A stretch of 6,189 nt of DNA from Candidatus Spyradenecus faecavium (GCA_018713405.1 DVOR01000031.1:1-6189); one strand, 5' to 3'; positions 1 through 5,989 are shown, numbered from the stretch's first letter. The notes: a model not told the origin generated them from the letters alone. Made by a program: numbers and translations.

Positions 1-243
1 GTCGTAGTCCAACTTGTCGATGGCGAGGCCGGCAAAGAGGTCTCGGCGGCCCTGGAAGATGCACTTCAGGGTCGAGATCATGAGGGACTTGCCAAAGCGG
101 CGCGGACGGGAGACGAAGAAGAGCTTCCCGCCGATGTCACGGGCCGTGATAAGGCGGTGGAGGGGCTCGGTCTTGTCGACGTAGATGTAGCCCATCCCCC
201 GCAGTTCGGCGAAGTCCGCTGTATCCTGTGCGATGTTGGCCAT
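1..243 (-). CDS. AAA-ATPase-like protein (DUF1703 group), 5' part only
   Basis: Only the first 81 codons are in the window; the gene runs off the left edge. The reading frame starts at an ATG (243-241) preceded by a strong Shine-Dalgarno AAGGAG (251-256) with a 7-base spacer, which fixes the start. The N-terminus carries the family signature: YVDKT at residues 21-25, then FFVSRPRRFGKSL at 42-54 with a Walker A-like P-loop (RPRRFGKS, 46-53, lysine 52), and a FxGxxxLFxGL stretch at about 63-73. This order is typical of Pfam AAA-ATPase_like proteins (about 500-580 residues), which usually end in a PD-(D/E)XK nuclease-like domain; that part is outside the window. Their cellular role is not established; they are often present in many copies per genome. 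It lies 47 bases after the glycosyltransferase stop and probably has its own promoter. Family assignment is secure; function is unknown. Confidence 0.9.
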   Translation of the reverse strand, partial: MANIAQDTADFAELRGMGYIYVDKTEPLHRLITARDIGGKLFFVSRPRRFGKSLMISTLKCIFQGRRDLFAGLAIDKLDYD

Positions 244-263
244 GGGGCGTCTCCTTCGCCGTC

Positions 264-272
264 AGTATAGCA
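264..272 (-). promoter_or_regulatory. Possible extended -10 promoter for the AAA-ATPase-like gene
   Basis: On the minus strand this reads TGCTATACT, an extended -10 element (TGn followed by TATACT, 5 of 6 matches to TATAAT). No good -35 box is seen at 17 bases; a weak CTGACC lies at a 19-base spacing. The predicted start of transcription falls around 257, just before the Shine-Dalgarno at 251-256, leaving a leader of about 14 bases. It sits in the 47-base gap between two genes, an AT-richer spot in a GC-rich region. The match could be chance. Confidence 0.35.
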
Positions 273-290
273 AAAGCCGGGCGCGTGCGG

Positions 291-1367
291 TCAGAGGCCG
301 AGATCGGCGAGGATGTCGGCGAGCTGCTTCTTGATGACGGCCATGGAGAGGTGGCGCTCGAAGAAGTCGCGGGCGGTCTTGCGGAGGGCGAGGAGCCCGT
401 CGCGGCGGTCGATCCAGGGGACGACGGCGTCGACGATGGCCTGGGGGTCGCCGGGCGGAATGAAGGTGATGGCGGGGCAGTCCTTGGCCTCGGGGGGGTA
501 ACCGGTGCAGTATTCGTTGATGACGGGGCGGCAGCAGGCCATGGCCTCGTAGACCTTGTTGCCGATGACGCGGGAGGCCTTCTCGGTGGTGCCGAAGACG
601 CCAAGGACGATGTCGGCGGTGCGGATGACGCGGGGGACGTCGACGTAGGGGACCTTCTCGAGGAAGGTGATGTTGGTGATGCCCTTGGCCTTTTCCTCGG
701 TGGCGGCCTTGTAGGCGCCCCAGCCCAAGAAGTCCCAGTGGACGTTGAGGCCTTGGGTGCGGCGGGCGGCCTCGACGATGAACTCGGTGCCGTGGAGGGG
801 GAGATAGGCGCCGTGGTAGAGGATGCGCAGGGGCGCGGCGGGGTCGTGCGGCGGGTCGTCCTCGGGGCGGTCGGCGGGCTTGAAGACCTGCTCGTCGGTG
901 CCGGTGAAGAGGACGCGGAGCTTCTCGCGGGGCACGCCCATGTGGTCATGGAAGAAGTCGGCGTGGCAGGAGGTGTCGCAGATCATGCGGTCGACGCCGT
1001 TGAAGAGGCGGGTCTCCCAGGCGAGGAGGCGCTTGGCGCGGGGCTCGTCGGCCCCCCACTTGCGCTGCTCGAGGACCTTCTTGTCCCAGGCGGAGATCAT
1101 GGGGTCGAAGGCGACGGGGATGCCGCGCCGGTGCGCCCAACGGGTGGCGGCCGCGGCGTCGCGCTGGCGGGCGACGGGCACCCACACCAGGTCGGGCTTG
1201 ACGGACTTGTCGCCGCGCAGCAGCCACTCCAGGTCGCCCAGCGCGCAGCACCACTTGACGGGGAAGACGCGGACGTCCCAGCCCAGCTCCTTGAAGAGGG
1301 CGATGTAGACGCGGTTGCGGGAATAGCCGGGGTCGAAACGGCCCCACCAAAGAACGGTTTTCTTCAT
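291..1367 (-). CDS. Glycosyltransferase, GT4-type (GT-B fold)
   Basis: This 358-residue protein should transfer a sugar from a nucleotide-activated donor to an unknown acceptor, in the cytoplasm or at the inner membrane face. The N-terminal acceptor domain (about 1-175) has a short hydrophobic strand near residue 5 and no signal peptide. The C-terminal Glycos_transf_1-like domain (about 180-340) starts with the strand LRILYHGAY (180-188) followed by HGTEFIVEAAR (192-202), and contains the donor-binding region NKVYEAMACCRPVI (270-283) and a IPPGDPQAI strand-turn (303-311). The second glutamate of the E-x7-E motif is present (E274), but the first is replaced by arginine (R266), as in some GT4 subgroups. 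The start ATG overlaps the LpxC-like stop codon (ATGA, 1367-1364), with a moderate TGGAG (1376-1380) 8 bases before it, so translation is probably coupled. It is the last gene of the apparent operon. Wobble positions favour C, unlike the upstream genes. The substrate cannot be deduced. Confidence 0.9.
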   Translation of the reverse strand: MKKTVLWWGRFDPGYSRNRVYIALFKELGWDVRVFPVKWCCALGDLEWLLRGDKSVKPDLVWVPVARQRDAAAATRWAHRRGIPVAFDPMISAWDKKVLEQRKWGADEPRAKRLLAWETRLFNGVDRMICDTSCHADFFHDHMGVPREKLRVLFTGTDEQVFKPADRPEDDPPHDPAAPLRILYHGAYLPLHGTEFIVEAARRTQGLNVHWDFLGWGAYKAATEEKAKGITNITFLEKVPYVDVPRVIRTADIVLGVFGTTEKASRVIGNKVYEAMACCRPVINEYCTGYPPEAKDCPAITFIPPGDPQAIVDAVVPWIDRRDGLLALRKTARDFFERHLSMAVIKKQLADILADLGL

Positions 1368-2392
1368 GGGAGCGGCTCCAAAAGGTCAAGCATGTAGAGG
1401 AGGGTCATGAGGCGGACGTCGAGGGTGTGCCCGGCGCGGTAGGACTTGACGGTGCCGACGAAGCGGCCGCGGTCGATGAGCGCGATGGCGGCCACCAGGT
1501 CGAGCATGGTGCGGTGCCAGACGGGCTCGCAGCTGCGCCCCTCGCCGAGGTCGAACTCCGCGCGCGGGGCGGTGATGAAGCCCTTCTTGCCGTGGATGAG
1601 GATGTTGGCGGGGGTGTAGCCCATGTTGCGCGTCTCGGCGAAGAGGCGCCCGACGGTCTTGGAGAGCAGGTACTGCGTCTGGGTGGCGTTGGTGCGGGCG
1701 CCGGCGCCGCGCGTGAAGGTCTCGGGCGTGAGGTCCACCTGCAGGCGCTGGTCGCCGATGACGGTGTCCCACGAGATGGCCACGTCCAGGCGCAGGCGGC
1801 GGTCGCCGGGCTCGGCCGGCAGCAACGTCACGAAGTCCCCGCGCGTGCCGCCGATGGTGACGGGCTCGCGCACGGTGACGTAGCGCGCCGGCGCGCCGGT
1901 GGGCACGATCTTGGCGCGGTCGATGGCCTCCACCAGATCCAGGCTGGAGCGGTCGAAGAGGGGCGGGTCGCCGCCGGCGATGGCCAGGCGCACGTTGTCC
2001 ACGCCCAGCCCCAGCCGCAGGGCCACGATGTGCTCCACCATGCGCAGGTAGTTGTGCGGCGAGCCCGCGCGCAGCACGATGTTGCGCGCGCTGGTCCACA
2101 CGTTGCGCACCGAGACCTTGACGTCCAGCTGCTCGCGCAGGTCGGTGCGATGGATCCACCATCCGCGGATGCGCGAGGGGCCGAAGGTGAGCACGGGCCG
2201 CCGCTTCCGCTCGAAGGTGCCGACGCCCTCGGCGCTGGCCTCGCCCGCGAGGGTCGTCTCCTGTTCGCCGTAGGGGCACTTGTCGTCCGTGAGGCGCCGC
2301 TCGGTGACGGGCTGGGCCTCGAACCGCTCATAGGCGCGGCGGACCTGCGATTCCTCGCCGGCCACCAAACGTCCGATGATGGGGTCTGCCAT
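1364..2392 (-). CDS. Divergent LpxC-family deacetylase (UDP-3-O-acyl-GlcNAc deacetylase-like)
   Basis: This 342-residue protein is recognisable as LpxC-like, the zinc amidase family that commits UDP-acyl-GlcNAc to lipid A synthesis. Matching landmarks are YLRMVEHIVAL then GLGVDN (115-133; E120-H121 equal catalytic E78 and zinc ligand H79 of E. coli), PPLFDRSSLDLVEAI (143-157) like the PIMDGS segment, the ART at 232-234, NILIHG (263-268), and SYRAGHTLD (317-325; H322 equals H265). The usual HKxxD zinc motif is altered: the aspartate is at 298, but the histidine is at 293, one place too early, with arginine 294 where the ligand should be. There is an unrelated-looking extension of about 65 residues at the N-terminus, and the usual GLHTG near the start is absent. 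The start is ATG with AAGGA (2404-2408) overlapping the kinase stop codon, about 11 bases upstream. It overlaps the glycosyltransferase gene by 4 bases. It may be a paralogue with another substrate or an altered metal site rather than the housekeeping LpxC. Confidence 0.8.
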   Translation of the reverse strand: MADPIIGRLVAGEESQVRRAYERFEAQPVTERRLTDDKCPYGEQETTLAGEASAEGVGTFERKRRPVLTFGPSRIRGWWIHRTDLREQLDVKVSVRNVWTSARNIVLRAGSPHNYLRMVEHIVALRLGLGVDNVRLAIAGGDPPLFDRSSLDLVEAIDRAKIVPTGAPARYVTVREPVTIGGTRGDFVTLLPAEPGDRRLRLDVAISWDTVIGDQRLQVDLTPETFTRGAGARTNATQTQYLLSKTVGRLFAETRNMGYTPANILIHGKKGFITAPRAEFDLGEGRSCEPVWHRTMLDLVAAIALIDRGRFVGTVKSYRAGHTLDVRLMTLLYMLDLLEPLP

Positions 2393-2407
2393 GGGTCTTG
2401 GGTTCCT

Positions 2408-4081
2408 TTACTTATAGCGCAGGCGCGAGGCGCCGAGGTACTCGCGCAGGATGGAGTTCGTGGGCACGTCGGCCATCGGCATCGAGGCGAAGTTCTGCAG
2501 GAAGCACGACAGCCGCCGCGCGACCACATACTCCGGGTGGTGCGGCTTCACCTGGTTCAGCAACGGCCGCGCCAGGGTCTTCAGCACGGGGATCTCATAG
2601 TCCAGCGCCGTGTTGAAGACGGCGTCGGCGCAATGCTGGAAGGGGAAGACCCACTTCTCCTCGCCGGCGCGCACGCTGGGCCACAGCCGCAGCGTCTCCA
2701 GCGGGCTCCGCCCCCGGAACTGCCCGTCGCGCACCATCCGCCGCAGCAGCCGGTTGTCGAGGGTCGACACGCGGTTGTGGCTGTCGATCGCCACCTGCGT
2801 GAGGACGTTGACGTAGATGAGGAACTTCTCCTCCCGCGGGATCTCGGGCGTGAGGTCGGGGTTCAGCGCGTGGATGCCCTCGATGACGAGCACGCCATGC
2901 CGCGCGTCCAGCGACAGCGTCTCGTCGGAGTCATACCCCTCGTGCTCGCGGAAGTTGAACTTCCGCAACGGGATGGTCTCCCCCCGGATCAGGCGCAGCA
3001 GGTCCGCGTTCAGCCGCGGCACGTCCACCGCCTGCAGGCACTCGTAGTCCAGGTTCCCGTGCTCGTCGCGCGGGTTCCGCCTGTCCCCCACGAAATAGTT
3101 GTCCGTGGAGAGCAGCGTCGGCCGCAGCCCCAGCACCCGCAGGTGCGTGCACAGCCGCATCGCGAACGTCGTCTTCCCCGCCGAGCTCGGCCCCGCCACC
3201 AGCACCACGTGCGGGCGCGGCGTCCGCCCCGCGATACGGTCCGCGAACCCGGACAGCCGCTTCTCGTGCAGCGCCTCCACCGTGTTGATCACGTCGGCCA
3301 CCGAGCCGTCGGCGATGGCGGCGTTCAGCTCCCCCGCGTTCCGGATGCCGATGATCTCCCCCCACCGCAGGTGCTCCCCGTAGACCTCGAACAGGAAGTC
3401 ATAGGGCGGCATCGGGTCCAGTTCCGTCGGCGTCTTGAACCCCGGGAACTCCAGCACGAACCCCTCCCGCAGCGGCACGATGTCGAAGAGCCGGATTACC
3501 CCCGTGCGCGTGGCCAGCTCGCCCTGCGGCAGGTCATAGAACTCCTCGCACACGGCCATCCCCAGGTAGGGCGGGTTCCGGTGCTCCAGCAGCATCGCCT
3601 TGTCTTCCTGCCCATGCTCGCGGAAGCCCCGCAGCATCTGCTCGTAGCCCACCACGCGGTGGTCGATGGGCGCGTCGCGCGCCACGAGCGCCGCCAGCCG
3701 CCCCCGCAGCGCCGCCACCTTGGCCTCGCGCTCGCCCTCGGGCACGTCCCACGTCCAGAAGAGCGCGTTGTGCCCGAAGCTCTGCCGCACCCGGCAATCC
3801 GTCCCCGGGAACTCCGCGTGCAGCACCTTCGCCAGCAGGAAACAGAGCGTCCGACGGTAGACCTGCCACCCCTCCTCGTCGGCCAGCGTCAGCGGCCGCA
3901 CCCGCAGGTCCACCACCGCCGGCGCGTCCAGCGGCACCACGTCGTTGTTCGCCAGGGCCGCCAACACCGGCAGCCCCCCCACCTCCCGCGGCAGGATCTC
4001 CCCCAACGGCGTGCCGTAGTCCACGACGCGCTCCTGCGCCTCGCCCTCCACGGCGATCTCGATGGTGTCGTCCAGCGTCAT
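2408..4081 (-). CDS. Nucleoside (uridine) kinase with N-terminal TGS and ThrRS-like domains
   Basis: The 557-residue protein matches a known bacterial architecture: a TGS-like domain (about 5-65), a threonyl-tRNA-synthetase-like additional domain (about 68-215; GWQVYRRTLCFLLAK at 71-85 is the usual family sequence in place of the synthetase HxxxH), and a phosphoribulokinase/uridine kinase domain (about 290-495). Kinase motifs are the P-loop GPSSAGKTT (297-305), substrate-side STDNYF (325-330), VIEGIHALN (399-407), and the lid-region RLLRRMVRD with FRGRSP (444-460). It presumably phosphorylates a nucleoside or related compound with ATP or GTP in the cytoplasm; the true substrate is not established for this group. 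I start at ATG 4081, 5 bases after the pseudopilin stop; an in-frame ATG at 4189 would add 36 residues lying entirely over gspG and out of family character. No clear Shine-Dalgarno precedes 4081, so translational coupling to gspG is likely. Wobble positions favour G. Confidence 0.92.
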   Translation of the reverse strand: MTLDDTIEIAVEGEAQERVVDYGTPLGEILPREVGGLPVLAALANNDVVPLDAPAVVDLRVRPLTLADEEGWQVYRRTLCFLLAKVLHAEFPGTDCRVRQSFGHNALFWTWDVPEGEREAKVAALRGRLAALVARDAPIDHRVVGYEQMLRGFREHGQEDKAMLLEHRNPPYLGMAVCEEFYDLPQGELATRTGVIRLFDIVPLREGFVLEFPGFKTPTELDPMPPYDFLFEVYGEHLRWGEIIGIRNAGELNAAIADGSVADVINTVEALHEKRLSGFADRIAGRTPRPHVVLVAGPSSAGKTTFAMRLCTHLRVLGLRPTLLSTDNYFVGDRRNPRDEHGNLDYECLQAVDVPRLNADLLRLIRGETIPLRKFNFREHEGYDSDETLSLDARHGVLVIEGIHALNPDLTPEIPREEKFLIYVNVLTQVAIDSHNRVSTLDNRLLRRMVRDGQFRGRSPLETLRLWPSVRAGEEKWVFPFQHCADAVFNTALDYEIPVLKTLARPLLNQVKPHHPEYVVARRLSCFLQNFASMPMADVPTNSILREYLGASRLRYK

Positions 4082-4086
4082 GGCGC

Positions 4087-4473
4087 TCAGTTCGTGATGT
4101 CGTCCTCGGTGTTCATCTGCCCGTCCGGGCCCGCCGAGCGGATGGTGTACTTCCGCCCGTCCACCTTGTACTCCAGCGGGTTGCCCCACGCGTCGTTCAG
4201 GTCGGCGGATTTCAGCAGCCCCTGGTCATCCTCGTTGATGCCCACCGTCAGGTCCTTCAGGTCCTTCGGCATCTTCCCCACCTTCACGTTATAGACCGTG
4301 ACGGCGGAATCGATGGCCGCGATGGACTGCCGCGTGGCTTCCTTGCGGGCGTCCCCGCCCACGTCACCAAAGTTCATCACCACCACCGTCCCCAGGATGC
4401 CCAGGATCGTGATCACCAGCAACAGCTCCACCAGCGTGAAGCCGGCGCGGCGCAACTTACGGTTCCTCTTCAT
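4087..4473 (-). CDS. gspG: Type II secretion major pseudopilin (GspG family)
   Basis: This 128-residue prepilin has a short basic leader (MKRNRKLRRAG), a type III signal cleavage site between G11 and F12, and the N-methylation/assembly motif FTLVE with glutamate at +5 (E16), followed by a hydrophobic helix (about 12-35). The mature protein would be about 117 residues. The C-terminal half is diagnostic of GspG: DAWGNPLEYKVDG (188-equivalent region, residues about 93-105) and the calcium-site ending SAGPDGQMNTEDDITN (113-128). It would be processed by a prepilin peptidase (not in this window) and polymerise into the periplasmic pseudopilus. The ATG has a good AAAGGA (4480-4485) 6 bases upstream and follows the gspF stop by 25 bases. 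It is short compared with classical GspG (about 140-150), lacking part of the middle region, as is common in single-gspG clusters. Function as a pseudopilin is very likely; whether it serves secretion, a pilus or something else is open. Confidence 0.95.
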   Translation of the reverse strand: MKRNRKLRRAGFTLVELLLVITILGILGTVVVMNFGDVGGDARKEATRQSIAAIDSAVTVYNVKVGKMPKDLKDLTVGINEDDQGLLKSADLNDAWGNPLEYKVDGRKYTIRSAGPDGQMNTEDDITN

Positions 4474-4498
4474 CTTCTGTCCTTTCCTTCAGCGTTCC

Positions 4499-5740
4499 TT
4501 ACGCCTGGCCCATCGCCGACGTCGCCGAGAAGACCGCCGACAGGATCGCGATGGCCACGAAACCCACCACCAGCGCCACCAGGAGGATCAGGATCGGCTC
4601 CAGCGCCGTGGTGAAAATCTTGATGTTGCGGTTCAGCTCCGCCTCGTACCGCTTGCCGATGCGCCCGAGCGCCCCGGGCAGGTTGCCCGTCTGCTCCCCC
4701 AGCGCCATCATGTCCGTCATCATCCGCGGGAAGACCCCGCTCTGCGCCAACGGCCCCGAGATCGTCGTCCCGTCCGTCACCCGCTCACGCGCCTTCCGCA
4801 GCTCCGCCTCGATCACCGCGTTCCCGCACGTCTCCTCCGAGATGCGCAGCGCCTGCAGCACGTTCACCCCGTTCGCCAACAGCGTCTGCAGCGTGTACGC
4901 CAGCGACGCGAACGCCCCGCTCGCCACCAGCCCCTTCACCAGCGGCACCCGCAGCTTCAGCCGATCCCAACGCGCACGCCCCGCCCCCTTGCACCACTTC
5001 CGCAGCGCCACCACCCCAAAGACCAGCCCGATCGCGATGAAGACCCCATACTTGATCAGCCCCTCGCTCATCCCCATCAACATCCGCGTCGGCAGCGGCA
5101 GCTCCTTCCCCATGCTCGAAAACAGCTCCGTGAACTGCGGCACGATCTTCACCATCGCGAAGATCACCGCCAGCACCCCCATCCCCAGCACGATGCACGG
5201 ATACGTCAGCGCCGACACGATCTTGCTGTGCATCGACTGGTTCCGCTCGTAATGCTCCGCCAGCCGCCGCAGCACCTCCACCATCGCCCCCGACGCCTCG
5301 CCCGCCCGCACCATGTTCCCATAGATCCCCGGGAACGTCTCCGGGTGCGCCCCCACCGCGTCCGAGAACGCCTCGCCCCGCATGATCCGGTCACGCAGGT
5401 CCCCCGCCACCACGCAGATCCCGCTGTTCGGGTCACCCTGGTTCGCCAACGAATTCAACGCCGCCCCCAGCGTCATCCCCGCCTCGATCAGATCCGCCAG
5501 CTCCGACGTGAACAGCAGCACCTCACCCGGCTTCATCCGCTTCGCCGGCCCCGAAGACAGCCTCCAGAACGACGCCTCCCCCGCCGGACGCTTCGCCGCA
5601 CCCGCCTCCTCCGTGATCGACAGCGGCGTCAACCCCTTCCCCTTCAGCGACGCCAACGCCCCCCGACGGTCCGCGGCCTCGATAGACCCCGACACCTTCG
5701 CGCGCCGCTTATCCAGCGCCACATATCCGAACGTCGCCAT
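4499..5740 (-). CDS. gspF: Type II secretion / type IV pilus inner-membrane platform protein (GspF/PilC family)
   Basis: This 413-residue protein is the usual length for GspF/PilC, the platform that links the cytoplasmic assembly ATPase to the growing pilus. After an N-terminal ATFGYVALD start and a cytoplasmic region, there are two T2SSF domains (about 76-199 and 277-399). Each has a typical GE(A/Q)(S/T)G element (147-151 and 348-352). Transmembrane segments are visible at about 181-200, 231-247 and 381-403; ALTYPCIVL (177-185) is the conserved entry to the first. I chose ATG 5740 because MATFGYVALD matches the family's common N-terminus; an in-frame GTG at 5749 would add only MGI and lies at the putative -10 box. 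No Shine-Dalgarno is evident before 5740. It is the first gene of the apparent operon, 25 bases before gspG. No GspE-like ATPase or secretin gene is nearby. Wobble positions are strongly G-rich. Confidence 0.94.
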   Translation of the reverse strand: MATFGYVALDKRRAKVSGSIEAADRRGALASLKGKGLTPLSITEEAGAAKRPAGEASFWRLSSGPAKRMKPGEVLLFTSELADLIEAGMTLGAALNSLANQGDPNSGICVVAGDLRDRIMRGEAFSDAVGAHPETFPGIYGNMVRAGEASGAMVEVLRRLAEHYERNQSMHSKIVSALTYPCIVLGMGVLAVIFAMVKIVPQFTELFSSMGKELPLPTRMLMGMSEGLIKYGVFIAIGLVFGVVALRKWCKGAGRARWDRLKLRVPLVKGLVASGAFASLAYTLQTLLANGVNVLQALRISEETCGNAVIEAELRKARERVTDGTTISGPLAQSGVFPRMMTDMMALGEQTGNLPGALGRIGKRYEAELNRNIKIFTTALEPILILLVALVVGFVAIAILSAVFSATSAMGQA

Positions 5741-5749
5741 AATGCCCAC

Positions 5750-5778
5750 AGTCTACCAAATCCCCACCCCCCAGGCAA
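5750..5778 (-). promoter_or_regulatory. Candidate sigma-70 type promoter for the gspF operon
   Basis: On the minus strand, TTGCCT (5773-5778, 4 of 6 to TTGACA) and TAGACT (5750-5755, 4 of 6 to TATAAT) are separated by exactly 17 bases, and TGG precedes the -10 as an extended element. Predicted transcription starts at about 5743, only about 3 bases before the gspF ATG at 5740. The gene's lack of a Shine-Dalgarno sequence fits a leaderless message. The spacer is mostly G. Hexamer matches are moderate, so this is a candidate only. Confidence 0.4.
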
Positions 5779-5780
5779 CC

Positions 5781-5796
5781 GCCGCGGCAACGCGGC
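5781..5796. repeat. Perfect hairpin, 6-bp GC stem with GCAA tetraloop
   Basis: GCCGCG (5781-5786) and CGCGGC (5791-5796) are exact reverse complements around GCAA, a stable GNRA loop if transcribed from the plus strand. It lies three bases beyond the candidate -35 box of gspF. No T-run follows on either strand, so it is not called a terminator. It might be chance in GC-rich DNA. Confidence 0.55.
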
Positions 5797-5810
5797 AGAG
5801 AGGGGAAACC

Positions 5811-5837
5811 GCAGATTGCGCCGATTGGCTGCAGATT
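5811..5837. repeat. Short direct repeat GCAGATT, two copies 20 bases apart
   Basis: GCAGATT occurs at 5811-5817 and again at 5831-5837, with GCCGATT (5819-5825 region, related in sequence) between them. On the minus strand this reads AATCTGC...AATCGGC...AATCTGC. It looks like a decayed short-period repeat about 10 bases long. The role is unknown. Confidence 0.45.
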
Positions 5838-5841
5838 AAGG

Positions 5842-5857
5842 GCGTGCTGCCGCACGC
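5842..5857. repeat. Perfect hairpin, 6-bp stem
   Basis: GCGTGC (5842-5847) and GCACGC (5852-5857) pair perfectly around a TGCC loop. No T-run follows on either strand, so terminator function is not supported. It could be a protein site or chance. Confidence 0.5.
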
Positions 5858-5870
5858 AGGACGCAAGAGG

Positions 5871-5918
5871 GGAGGCTTGGAGGCTTGGAGGCTTGGAGGC
5901 TTGGAGGCTTGGAAGTTT
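5871..5918. repeat. 8-base tandem repeat, GGAGGCTT x5 plus one degenerate copy
   Basis: Five exact head-to-tail copies of GGAGGCTT run from 5871 to 5910, followed by a sixth copy, GGAAGTTT, with two changes (5911-5918). The minus strand reads AAGCCTCC repeated. Because 8 is not a multiple of 3, any frame through it repeats every three units (24 bases), giving the peptide QASKPPSL; nothing suggests it is translated. Such a microsatellite is prone to slippage and copy-number change. It lies about 130-180 bases before the gspF start. Confidence 0.97.
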
Positions 5919-5938
5919 GGCTGGCACGCCTCGTCCGT

Positions 5939-5953
5939 CGCCCCGCAGGGGCG
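5939..5953. repeat. Perfect hairpin, 6-bp stem with 3-base loop
   Basis: CGCCCC (5939-5944) and GGGGCG (5948-5953) pair exactly around GCA. It sits between the 8-base and 9-base tandem repeats. No T-run follows on either strand (the plus side continues CTCCTG), so it is not a standard terminator. Confidence 0.5.
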
Positions 5954-5989
5954 CTCCTGTATCTCCTGAACCTCCTGCACCTCCTGAGC
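5954..5989. repeat. 9-base tandem repeat, CTCCTGnnn x4
   Basis: Four contiguous 9-base units share CTCCTG and vary in the last three bases: TAT, AAC, CAC and AGC. On the minus strand the constant part is CAGGAG, which contains an AGGAG Shine-Dalgarno-like core four times at 9-base spacing. In one minus-strand frame it would read as a QE-rich dipeptide-type repeat (AQEVQEVQEIQE). No gene start follows at the right distance, so it is not a ribosome-binding site. Confidence 0.9.

Noticed and set aside
244..290. Possible terminator after the glycosyltransferase gene
   Set aside because: The minus strand has CCG...CGG followed by CTTTT, but the stem is only 3 bp with an 8-base loop, too weak to call.
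228..1397. Plus-strand open frame of 389 codons
   Set aside because: It is antisense to the glycosyltransferase, which has clear family motifs; the product is G/V/A/D-rich with no recognisable fold.
4082..4189. Upstream in-frame start for the kinase at 4189
   Set aside because: It would put 36 extra residues of unlikely composition entirely over gspG; ATG 4081 begins right after the gspG stop and matches the TGS-domain start.
1427..4294. Plus-strand open frame of 955 codons
   Set aside because: It lies antisense to the LpxC-like, kinase and part of the pseudopilin genes, all of which match known families. Its product is a low-complexity mix rich in R, H, Q, P and V with no domain. Long antisense frames are expected where codons are GC-rich at the wobble base.
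4298..5839. Plus-strand open frame of 513 codons
   Set aside because: It is the antisense shadow of gspF and gspG; the product is R/P/H/Q-rich without domains and continues into the non-coding region.
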